Shown in pieces: positions 1 to 4,916 of a stretch of 7,472 bases of DNA. Every line of letters begins with the position of its first letter. The first letter of the stretch is position 1. The position numbers and the translations under genes were made by a program. Below the pieces are notes generated by a model. It had not been told where the DNA came from and did no database searches. It saw only the letters and a program-made list of their open reading frames with translations. Origin of the DNA: JBBQVO01 sp038211505 (lineage in GTDB: Bacteria; Chloroflexota; Dehalococcoidia; DSTF01; JACRBR01); contig JBBQVO010000170.1 of NCBI GenBank assembly GCA_038211505.1, positions 1 through 7,472 of the forward strand. Direction: 5' to 3'.

Positions 1-564
1 CCGATCCTTGTCGCTCTTCGTGATCCGGTGCTCGGCGTCGTGCTTGTCGATGCCGTCGCGCTCCATCAGCGTCGCGATGCGGAACTCGCGCGGCGCAGCA
101 ACGTACACGTGCATGACGCCCGGCTGATTCTGCAGGATCGCCTGCGATCCGCGGCCGAGGATGACGACTTTGCCACGCGCCGCGAGCCCCGTGATCACGG
201 ACGTCAGCGTCTTCAGATAGCGCTCGTCGTTCAGGCTCGCGTCGGGGTCGATCGCCAGCTGCGCCGCCTCGCCGTACGTGCGGCCGAGCACGACGTCGAG
301 TCCCAGGCCGCCGGAAACGGGATCGGCCGCGCCGGCCGCAGCCGAGCGTTCCATCAGCGTCCGCATCACCGAACCGAGCCGCTCGCCGAGATTGCTCTTG
401 CGCTCGTCATGCTGTTCCATCTTCGACACGCTGACGCCCAGCTGCCGCGCCGCTTCGACGAGTATCTCCTGATCGACGTACTCCAGCTTGAGATCTCGCG
501 CCACCGCCTGCGCGATCTCTCGCGCCCCGCTCGCCAGGCTGCCGGACACCGTAATCACGGGCAT
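1..564 (-). CDS. Cytidylate kinase-like family protein (3' end beyond window)
   Basis: The first 188 codons of a P-loop nucleotide kinase-like protein are visible; the rest runs off the left edge. The N-terminus MPVITVSGSLASGAREIAQA is a beta strand followed by a glycine/serine-rich phosphate-binding loop (about residues 7-16), as in the cytidylate kinase-like family. The REIA after the loop and the nearby DQEIL (31-35) are typical of that family. A second conserved block, VVILGRGSQAIL (133-144), is followed by the strand MHVYVAAP and an arginine-rich segment ending ITKSDKDR, which corresponds to the lid region. Members are presumed to be cytosolic (d)CMP or related nucleotide kinases, but most are uncharacterised, so the substrate is unknown. 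The ATG at 564 is supported by a GGGAGG ribosome binding site (573-578) with an 8-nt spacer. The whole frame is open to the edge. Family call is confident; exact substrate is not. Confidence 0.85.
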   Translation of the reverse strand, partial: MPVITVSGSLASGAREIAQAVARDLKLEYVDQEILVEAARQLGVSVSKMEQHDERKSNLGERLGSVMRTLMERSAAAGAADPVSGGLGLDVVLGRTYGEAAQLAIDPDASLNDERYLKTLTSVITGLAARGKVVILGRGSQAILQNQPGVMHVYVAAPREFRIATLMERDGIDKHDAEHRITKSDKDR

Positions 565-602
565 GGTGGTTGCCTCCCGAAGATCGTTCCGCTGTGGAGA
601 TC

Positions 603-632
603 ATTGTATGGCCGGAGTGGCGCCGCCGTATA
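603..632 (-). promoter_or_regulatory. Candidate promoter of the cytidylate-kinase-like gene
   Basis: Read on the minus strand there is a TACAAT -10 box (603-608, 5 of 6 to consensus). It lies 18 nt downstream of a weak -35, TATACG (627-632, 3 of 6). Transcription would start near 596, giving a leader of about 30 nt that contains the GGGAGG ribosome binding site. The -10 is good and the -35 is poor, so this is a plausible assignment rather than a firm one. Confidence 0.4.
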
Positions 633-645
633 GCCGGCGAAGCTG

Positions 646-706
646 GAAGATGGAGGGTGGAGGATGGAACGCGACCTCCATCTTCTATCTTCCACCCTCC
701 ATCTTC
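646..706. repeat. Long palindromic hairpin element
   Basis: Two perfect 16-bp inverted arms lie here: GAAGATGGAGGGTGGA at 646-661 and its complement at 691-706. Pairing continues inward with two G-T wobbles to 669/683, giving a stem of about 24 bp and a 13-nt loop. The element sits between the kinase promoter and the speD terminator. There is no T-run on either side, so it does not look like an intrinsic terminator. Its purine-rich/pyrimidine-rich arms are typical of small dispersed intergenic repeats. Confidence 0.75.
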
Positions 707-719
707 GGCTCGACACGCG

Positions 720-749
720 AAAGAGCGCTCGCACGCAACGAGCGCCCTC
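720..749 (-). terminator. Rho-independent terminator of speD
   Basis: On the minus strand, beginning about 20 nt after the speD stop, GAGGGCGCTCG (749-739) can pair with CGAGCGCTCTT (731-721) around a 7-nt loop. The stem is about 11 bp with two G-U pairs. A short TTT (722-720) follows. The U-tract is short, but the position and orientation fit termination of speD before the kinase promoter. Confidence 0.55.
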
Positions 750-769
750 AGAGTGTGAAGCTAGTCTCG

Positions 770-1186
770 CTACCCCACAGGCGTCACTTCGCGCCGCTCG
801 CTGCGGTTGAGCGGGATGCTAGCGTCGACGTCGTGCGGATACTCAAGGCCGCGTTCGAGCTTGTGGATGCGGGTGCTGGTGAGCGAGAAAGCCTCTACGA
901 TCTTGTCGATCGCCGGAATGTCGTCGAAGCCCTTGCAAGAGAAGATGTCGACCCACACCTGCCCGTGCTCCGGGAACGTGTGGACGGCGATGTGGCTCTC
1001 GGCGATCAGCACGAAGCCGGAGACGCCCCAGTCTTCGGGCTTCACGCCGTTATACGAAAAGACGTTTGGTACGGAGATCTTCGTCATCCCGATTTCGTCC
1101 GGGTAGCGGTCGAGAAGGTTGCGGACCAGCTCAAGGTTGCCGAGCTGCGCGGGGTTTCCGCCGAACCCATCGATCGTAACGTGCAT
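770..1186 (-). CDS. speD: S-adenosylmethionine decarboxylase proenzyme (class 1B, pyruvoyl)
   Basis: This is a 138-residue cytosolic enzyme. In its family it removes the carboxyl group of SAM to give the aminopropyl donor for spermidine synthesis. The family hallmark ESHIAVHTFPE is present. Ser64 is the predicted self-cleavage site that becomes the pyruvoyl cofactor, and His69 and Cys84 (in DIFSCK) match the processing and proton-donor residues of the Thermotoga enzyme (Ser63, His68, Cys83). GMTKI at 33-37 and the segment KPEDWGVSGFVLIAESH are typical of the short bacterial/archaeal type, and the length is normal. The ATG at 1186 has an AAAGGA ribosome binding site 7 nt upstream. No spermidine synthase (speE) is in the window. 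Some SpeD homologues have been shown to decarboxylate arginine or ornithine instead, so substrate is inferred from family only. A terminator follows, and a long structured leader precedes it. Confidence 0.93.
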   Translation of the reverse strand: MHVTIDGFGGNPAQLGNLELVRNLLDRYPDEIGMTKISVPNVFSYNGVKPEDWGVSGFVLIAESHIAVHTFPEHGQVWVDIFSCKGFDDIPAIDKIVEAFSLTSTRIHKLERGLEYPHDVDASIPLNRSERREVTPVG

Positions 1187-1413
1187 TCTCTTTTCCTTTC
1201 ATCCCTGTCGCGTGACAGGGCGGAATGCCCGGGACGAAACCCGGAACGCTAGGTGAAGCCGGTCGGTTTACCGCCGTCCATAGATCCTTTGACAACGCAA
1301 AAGGCCCCCGGCAAACCCGCGCGTTTCGCGAATCTGCCAGCCAGGCCCCGGGTCGTCTCTCTTACAGAGCGCTGTAGCCTATCTTCTTCGTTCACGGTCC
1401 CCATGGACACGCA
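1187..1413 (-). promoter_or_regulatory. Long structured 5' leader of speD with terminator-like hairpin
   Basis: This stretch has no coding potential I can support and lies between the candidate promoter and speD. In minus-strand order it can form a small hairpin TACAG-CGCT-CTGTA (about 1365-1378). Next comes a nested stem spanning 1347-1303: GGCC/GGCC outside, CTGGCA/TGCCGG, then CGCG-AAA-CGCG. That stem is followed at once by TTTT (1302-1299). Two further hairpins follow: CCGGG-TTTCGT-CCCGG (1244-1229) and CCCTGTC-ACGC-GACAGGG (1220-1203). The last one ends 3 nt before the AAAGGA ribosome binding site. ACCCGG (1353-1348) could instead pair with CCGGGT (1244-1239). The arrangement suggests an attenuator or sensing leader; I recognise no known riboswitch. 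Confidence 0.45.
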
Positions 1414-1419
1414 GAAAAC

Positions 1420-1448
1420 ATGTTAGCAGCGAACCCCCCCATCCGCAA
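1420..1448 (-). promoter_or_regulatory. Candidate speD promoter
   Basis: Read on the minus strand, TTGCGG (1448-1443) and TAACAT (1425-1420, 4 of 6) are separated by exactly 17 nt. The spacer includes a G7 run. Transcription would start near 1413, giving a leader of roughly 225 nt before the speD start codon. The match is moderate and rests mainly on spacing and context. Confidence 0.33.
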
Positions 1449-1478
1449 ACGCTTCTCTTCAGGCGTGGAAGATCGATC

Positions 1479-1535
1479 AACCACAGAGCTCACGACGGCA
1501 CGATCACGATCGACGAAGAGCACCAAGCGCACGAG
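1479..1535 (-). repeat. Degenerate copy of CTTCGTG/CTCTGTGG intergenic repeat
   Basis: The plus strand reads AACCACAGAG followed by loosely periodic CACGA, CACGAT, ACGAAGAGCAC and AAGCGCACGAG. Its complement (CTCTGTGGTTGATC) resembles the clearer copies at 3171-3200 and 5511-5547 in the opposite orientation. The copy is decayed, so the assignment is tentative. Confidence 0.4.
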
Positions 1536-1619
1536 CCTCGGCGTCGCGGCCAGTGTCGGCGCGAACCTTTGTCTGGCCTGAAAATGGCGTCGGAGCGGGT
1601 CGTCAAACCGAATCGAACT

Positions 1620-1655
1620 CCCCTTCCCGCGCCGGGAAGGGGCTGGGGGTTAGGT
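1620..1655. repeat. Palindromic REP-like element (CCCCTTCCCG...CGGGAAGGGG)
   Basis: Perfect 10-bp inverted arms at 1620-1629 and 1633-1642 are separated by 3 nt and followed by CTGGGGGTTAGGT. This shape, a short CCCCTTCCCG stem with a GGGGGTTAGG tail, is familiar from high-copy intergenic repeats in Chloroflexota and similar genomes. A stable transcript hairpin is possible, but no T-run follows it. Confidence 0.65.
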
Positions 1656-1923
1656 TGCTCGGCCGCCAAGACATTCCGTTTTCATCGGCCGTGGTGAGGC
1701 GCCACCGCATAAAACTCCGCACTTGCCGTTGCGACAGTGTTGCCATCCGATTATCACAAGTCGGCGAGAGCGAACCCGCCGCATCCTTAACCGAACGTTC
1801 ACACGGCGCAGCCTCATGCCACAAACGCGGCGTGATACCATAAAGGCGGCCTATGCGATCGATTCGATTGCTGAATACCAACATCGTCAGAAGATCGGCG
1901 GATCCGCCGTGGTTCCGAGTCTG

Positions 1924-1929
1924 AAGGAG
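1924..1929 (+). promoter_or_regulatory. Ribosome binding site that sets the citrate synthase start
   Basis: AAGGAG lies 9 nt before the ATG at 1939. Upstream in-frame ATGs at 1723 and 1816 have no comparable signal, and the citrate synthase similarity begins only after 1939. This site therefore decides the start. Confidence 0.7.
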
Positions 1930-1938
1930 TCAGCGAAG

Positions 1939-3063
1939 ATGGGCAGTATCGGCACCGGACTCAAGGGCGTCGTCCTCGACGAAACGCGCATCGCGCTGAT
2001 CGACGGTGACGAGGGCAAGCTGGTCTACCGCGGCTACAACATCCACGACCTCGCTACGAAAGCCACGTTCGAGGAGGTCTCGTACCTCCTCCTCTACGGG
2101 GCCCTGCCGACGCGCGATCAGCTGGCGGCGTTCGATGCGCGGCTGAAGTCTGCCCGCGGTATCCCGCAGTCCGTCGTCGAGATCATCGACCGCGTCAAGG
2201 CAGCGCACCCGATGGACATCCTGCGCACCGCCGTCTCGGCCGTGGTCGCACTCGATGAGAAAGACAATGCCGCGACGCTCGAGGCCGGCCTGCCCGAAGG
2301 CATCACGCTGATCTCGCAGACGGCGACAATCGTCGCCACGATGCATCGCCTGCGCAACGGCCTCGATCCCGTCGCCCCGCGCGACGACCTCTCGCACGCC
2401 GCGAACTTCCTCTACATGATGTTCGGCAAGGAGCCGTCCGCCGAGGACGCGAAGATCATCGACCTCGATCTCGTCCTTCACGCCGAGCACAGCGTCAACG
2501 CATCGACGTTCGCCGCGCGCGTCGCCGCCGGCACCGCCGCCGATCTCGGCTCGGCGATCGTCGCCGCGATCGCCACGCTCAAGGGCCCGCTACACGGCGG
2601 CGCCGCCGAGGCGGTACAGAAGACCGTCGAAGAAATCGGCGACCCGGAGCGCGCGATCGAGTACATCAAGGAGAAGATCGAGGCCGGCGAGAAGGTGATG
2701 GGCTTCGGCCATCGCGTCTACAAGACCGAAGACCCGCGCGGCGCCGAGCTGCGCGATGTCGCCCGCAACCTCGGCCACAAACTCGGCAACGATCGCTGGT
2801 TCCAGATCCTGCAAGAGATCGAGCGGGCGATGGAACCGTATCGCGCGAAGGGCATCTACCCGAACGTCGACTTCTACGCCGGCGCCGTCTACTCGCTGCT
2901 CGGCATCCCGGAAGAGCAGTTCATCCCGATGTTCGCCGTGGGCCGCATGCCCGGCTGGGTCGCCCACGTCCTCGAGCAGTACGAAGACAACGTCCTCATC
3001 CGCCCCCTCCTCGAATACACCGGCCCCCGCCACCTCCGCTACAAACCCATCGAGGCGCGCTAG
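1939..3063 (+). CDS. gltA: Citrate synthase
   Basis: A 374-residue cytosolic enzyme that condenses acetyl-CoA with oxaloacetate to citrate, the entry step of the TCA cycle. The three catalytic residues are visible: His184 in LHAEHSVNAS, His258 in GFGHRVYKTEDPRG and Asp311 in PNVDFYAG. The CoA and substrate-binding motifs GPLHGGA (about 216-222) and GRMPGWVAH (about 335-343) are also present. The N-terminal GLKGVVLDETRIALIDG followed by LVYRGY is typical of the short dimeric type of archaea, Thermus and Chloroflexota rather than the longer NADH-inhibited hexameric enzyme of enterobacteria. The start at 1939 gives the usual length for this type. A 2-methylcitrate synthase has the same fold and motifs and cannot be fully excluded, but no prp genes are nearby. 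The gene appears to be transcribed alone, followed by an inverted repeat. Confidence 0.95.
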   Translation: MGSIGTGLKGVVLDETRIALIDGDEGKLVYRGYNIHDLATKATFEEVSYLLLYGALPTRDQLAAFDARLKSARGIPQSVVEIIDRVKAAHPMDILRTAVSAVVALDEKDNAATLEAGLPEGITLISQTATIVATMHRLRNGLDPVAPRDDLSHAANFLYMMFGKEPSAEDAKIIDLDLVLHAEHSVNASTFAARVAAGTAADLGSAIVAAIATLKGPLHGGAAEAVQKTVEEIGDPERAIEYIKEKIEAGEKVMGFGHRVYKTEDPRGAELRDVARNLGHKLGNDRWFQILQEIERAMEPYRAKGIYPNVDFYAGAVYSLLGIPEEQFIPMFAVGRMPGWVAHVLEQYEDNVLIRPLLEYTGPRHLRYKPIEAR

Positions 3064-3072
3064 CCGGCATTC

Positions 3073-3129
3073 TGTAGCGCGGGCGTTTTGGCGCTCTGTA
3101 CCACTGGCGTTCAAAACGCCCGCGGTACA
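3073..3129. repeat. 18-bp inverted repeat after citrate synthase
   Basis: The left arm (3073-3090, TGTAGCGCGGGCGTTTTG) and the right arm (3112-3129) are complementary at 17 of 18 positions, with a 21-nt spacer. The element starts 10 nt after the citrate synthase stop and could act as a transcript-end hairpin. It lacks a U-tract and looks more like a dispersed palindromic repeat. An internal GGCGTT-CA-AAACGCC hairpin (3106-3120) overlaps the right arm. Confidence 0.75.
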
Positions 3130-3170
3130 TGGTGACCGCGCCGTCGCCGTTCAATCCCACCCTCCCTAAC

Positions 3171-3200
3171 CCCTTCGTGCCCTTCGTGGTTAAACCCGTC
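3171..3200 (+). repeat. CCTTCGTG tandem repeat element
   Basis: CCTTCGTGC and CCTTCGTGG are directly adjacent (3172-3189) and are followed by TTAAACCCGTC. The tail GTGG-T-T-A-AAACCCGTC is shared, with two differences, by the copy ending at about 5551, so both belong to one dispersed family. It lies in the gap between the convergent citrate synthase and dehydrogenase genes. Confidence 0.6.
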
Positions 3201-3208
3201 CGCACGCC

Positions 3209-3991
3209 TCAATGCATCTCCGAGCCGCCACTCACATTGATCGACTCGCCGGTGATGTTGTCGGCTTTGCACAGGAACACGACCGCCTGCCCCATGTCGG
3301 CGACCGTCTGCGGCCGGCGCATCGGCACGTTCTTCACCGCCACGTCGTCCCACGCTTCTTCCTTCGTGATGCCGCGCGCGGCGGCGATCGCCGGCGTCAG
3401 CACTTCGCGCCACATGAACGTATCGACCTCGCCGGGGCAGATCGCGTTCACCGTCACGTTGAACGGCCCCATCTCCTCCGCCAGCGCCTGCGTGAAGCCG
3501 ATCACCGCCCACTTCGACGCGCAGTACGCCGACGCCCCAGCCTTGCCGCTCTTCCCCGCCTGCGATGACAGGTTGATGATCCGCCCGCTCTGCCGCTGCA
3601 TCATGTGTACGCCGACCGCCTTTGAGCACAGAAACGTGCCCTTGACGTTGACGTCGTGAATCAGCTCCCAGTCGTCCTGCGCGAATGCCACGACGGGGCC
3701 GATCTTGATCACGCCGGCGTTGTTGACGAGGATGTCGACCTGCCCGAATCGGTCGATCGTCTGCTGCACCATCGCCTGGCACTGCGCGTAGTCGCGCACG
3801 TCAACATCGATCGCCATCGCCTCGCTGCCGAGACGCGCGACCTCCGCGATCGTCTCCTCGCGATCCGCCGCCACCGACGGCAGATCGGCGAGCGCCACCC
3901 GCACGCCCTCCTTCGCCAGTTCGTAGGCAATGCCGCGCCCGATCCCCCGCGCCCCGCCCGTCACAATCGCCACCGCATTCGTCAGTTCCAT
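3209..3991 (-). CDS. Short-chain dehydrogenase/reductase (SDR), classical type
   Basis: A 260-residue soluble NAD(P)-dependent oxidoreductase with a Rossmann fold. Visible motifs are TGGARGIG (11-18, dinucleotide loop), NNAG (90-93) and the catalytic set Asn115 (DVNVKG), Ser142/143 (NLSSQAG) and Tyr156-x3-Lys160 (YCASK), then ICPGEVDT (184-191). Asp36 at the end of the second strand (VALADL) is the usual sign of NAD(H) over NADP(H) preference. The length is typical. The family includes 3-oxoacyl-ACP reductases, sugar and polyol dehydrogenases and many others; the substrate cannot be read from sequence and no pathway partner is next to it. The start at 3991 is chosen because AAGGAG lies 6 nt upstream (3998-4003) and the next residues form the canonical first strand. 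An upstream in-frame start at 4045 would add 18 atypical residues. It is divergent from the methyltransferase. Confidence 0.9.
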   Translation of the reverse strand: MELTNAVAIVTGGARGIGRGIAYELAKEGVRVALADLPSVAADREETIAEVARLGSEAMAIDVDVRDYAQCQAMVQQTIDRFGQVDILVNNAGVIKIGPVVAFAQDDWELIHDVNVKGTFLCSKAVGVHMMQRQSGRIINLSSQAGKSGKAGASAYCASKWAVIGFTQALAEEMGPFNVTVNAICPGEVDTFMWREVLTPAIAAARGITKEEAWDDVAVKNVPMRRPQTVADMGQAVVFLCKADNITGESINVSGGSEMH

Positions 3992-4018
3992 GTGCCTCTC
4001 CTTATTGGTCACGGCATT

Positions 4019-4045
4019 GTGTCGAATCGCGCGGCGTCGCGACAC
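4019..4045. promoter_or_regulatory. Operator-like inverted repeat between divergent genes
   Basis: GTGTCG (4019-4024) and CGACAC (4040-4045) form perfect 6-bp arms around a 15-nt CG-rich spacer. The right arm touches the -35 box of the methyltransferase promoter, and the site lies 28-54 bp upstream of the dehydrogenase start. It could bind a dimeric regulator. Arms this short can arise by chance. Confidence 0.25.
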
Positions 4046-4081
4046 TTACAGGCCGATGGCTGGCGGATATGATTGCGTCGA
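4045..4081 (+). promoter_or_regulatory. Leaderless-type promoter of the methyltransferase gene
   Basis: CTTACA (4045-4050, 4 of 6 to the -35 consensus) is followed after 17 nt by TATGAT (4068-4073, 5 of 6). The expected transcription start, 7 nt after the -10, falls on the ATG at 4081. The -10 box itself includes the alternative ATG at 4069. There is no Shine-Dalgarno sequence before either ATG. Together this suggests a leaderless mRNA starting at MPQESPW. Confidence 0.55.
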
Positions 4082-4812
4082 TGCCACAGGAATCGCCATG
4101 GGAGGCCGAAGCAGAACGCTGGGTCGCGTGGGTGCGAACAACTCGCGACCACGTCTTCGAAACGTTCGCGTCCGCGTTCTTTGACGAGATCATGCCGCCA
4201 CCAGCCGGGCGGACGCTAGAGATCGGCTGCGGCGAGGGCCGCGTCGCACGCAAACTCGTCGCGCGATCGCACGACGTCGTGGGCGTCGATGGCTCGCCGA
4301 CGCTCGTTCGATACGCACGGGATGCCGATGCGGCGTCGGCCTACGTCGTCGGGGACGCGATCGCGCTGCCGTTCGCCGACGCGACGTTCCGGACCGTGGT
4401 CGCCTACAACTCGCTGCAAACGCTGCCCTCGCATGCTGGCATGCGACAGGCGATCGGCGAGGCAGCGCGCGTCCTCGCGCCGTCCGGACATCTGTGCATC
4501 TGCGTCGCCCATCCGCTGACGGACGCCGGCCTCGTGCGAGAGCGCGGGCCTAGCGAAGACCTCGTTCTGTCGGAGTATTTCGAGCGCCGGCGCGTGGACG
4601 AGACGGTCACGAAGGGCGAGCTGACGATGCGCTTCCACGGCTGGACGCACACGCTCGAGGACTACGCGCGGGCGCTGGAGGATGCGGGACTGATCATCGA
4701 TCGCATCGGCGAACCAACACCCACTGAGTCGCAGGTCGCCGAGCACCCATCGCTCGCGCGCTGGCGGCGCATCCCGCTGTTTCTGGTCCTGCGCGCCTTG
4801 AAGCTGCGCTAA
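4081..4812 (+). CDS. Class I SAM-dependent methyltransferase
   Basis: A 243-residue soluble methyltransferase. Motif I, TLEIGCGEG (about residues 45-53), binds SAM. The acidic strand end VVGVDGSP (motif II) contacts the ribose, VGDAIALPFADATF is the motif III region that contacts adenine, and RVLAPSGHLCICV is the motif after strand 5. The opening ESPWEAEAERWVAWVRTT is a common N-terminus of small-molecule methyltransferases in Actinobacteria and Chloroflexota. The C-terminal half (FHGWTHTLEDYARALEDAGLIIDRIGEPTP) has the usual substrate-domain layout of the UbiE/Methyltransf_11-like group. Acceptor substrate is unknown. An ATG at 4069 would add MIAS, but it lies inside the -10 box, so 4081 is preferred. 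It is divergent from the dehydrogenase and followed by a 104-bp gap before the PTPS gene. Confidence 0.88.
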   Translation: MPQESPWEAEAERWVAWVRTTRDHVFETFASAFFDEIMPPPAGRTLEIGCGEGRVARKLVARSHDVVGVDGSPTLVRYARDADAASAYVVGDAIALPFADATFRTVVAYNSLQTLPSHAGMRQAIGEAARVLAPSGHLCICVAHPLTDAGLVRERGPSEDLVLSEYFERRRVDETVTKGELTMRFHGWTHTLEDYARALEDAGLIIDRIGEPTPTESQVAEHPSLARWRRIPLFLVLRALKLR

Positions 4813-4849
4813 GGCGTCCGCGGCATGCCCCGCGCCGGCTGAAACCGTT

Positions 4850-4866
4850 CGCGCCACAGGGGCGCG
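4850..4866. other. GC hairpin downstream of the methyltransferase gene
   Basis: CGCGCC (4850-4855) and GGCGCG (4861-4866) form a 6-bp all-GC stem with a 5-nt loop, 38 nt after the methyltransferase stop. No T-run follows, so a terminator role is doubtful. Confidence 0.3.
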
Positions 4867-4871
4867 CTGCC

Positions 4872-4908
4872 GGCCATCCGGCCATCCGCTATCCGCTATC
4901 CGCTATCC
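4872..4908 (+). repeat. Short tandem array GGCCATCC x2, GCTATCC x3
   Basis: Two 8-mers GGCCATCC (4872-4887) run directly into three perfect 7-mers GCTATCC (4888-4908), ending 8 nt before the PTPS start codon. A reverse-complement copy, GCGGATAGC, overlaps the stop codon of the same gene (5396-5404). Confidence 0.8.
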
Positions 4909-4916
4909 TCCTCACG
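4904..4916 (+). promoter_or_regulatory. Possible leaderless -10 box before the PTPS gene
   Basis: TATCCT (4904-4909) fits the loose TAnnnT -10 pattern and stands 7 nt before the ATG at 4917, the spacing seen in leaderless transcripts. There is no Shine-Dalgarno sequence; the region is pyrimidine-rich. It is formed by the last GCTATCC repeat, and no good -35 is visible, so this is tentative. Confidence 0.3.

Larger units (their letters stand above)
1441..1938. other. Non-coding region upstream of citrate synthase
   Basis: No convincing gene is seen in these 498 bases. They contain a degenerate CTTCGTG-type repeat (1479-1535, read on the minus strand), a palindromic CCCCTTCCCG element (1620-1655) and a 14-bp GC palindrome (1896-1909). 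The citrate synthase frame stays open upstream to 1723, but the encoded residues are arginine-rich and unlike any citrate synthase N-terminus. I could not place a promoter for the downstream gene with confidence. Confidence 0.6.

Noticed and set aside
28..633. Long plus-strand open frame opposite the kinase-like gene
   Set aside because: It is antisense to a recognisable P-loop kinase with a ribosome binding site and promoter; its own translation is rich in Arg, His and Asp with no family resemblance.
1340..1400. Resemblance of the upstream speD leader (AAGAAGATAG and AAGAGAG on the minus strand) to T-box stem I wording
   Set aside because: The invariant T-box sequence around TGGNACCGCG is absent; GGCGGTAAACCG further down does not match it. 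A T-box on speD would also be unusual. A covariance-model search would decide.
1603..1884. Minus-strand open frame upstream of citrate synthase
   Set aside because: It crosses the CCCCTTCCCG palindrome, has no recognisable domain and no convincing start signal.
1896..1909. Perfect 14-bp palindrome CGGCGGATCCGCCG upstream of citrate synthase
   Set aside because: A 14-bp palindrome is expected about 0.4-0.5 times by chance in a window this long, and more often in GC-rich DNA; there is no other sign of an operator.
1723..1938. Possible 72-residue N-terminal extension of citrate synthase
   Set aside because: The extension is arginine-rich and unlike citrate synthases. The ATG at 1939 has a good ribosome binding site and gives the normal family length.
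4872..4908. CRISPR-like array
   Set aside because: The units are 7-8 bp in direct tandem with no spacers and no cas genes, so this is a simple tandem repeat.
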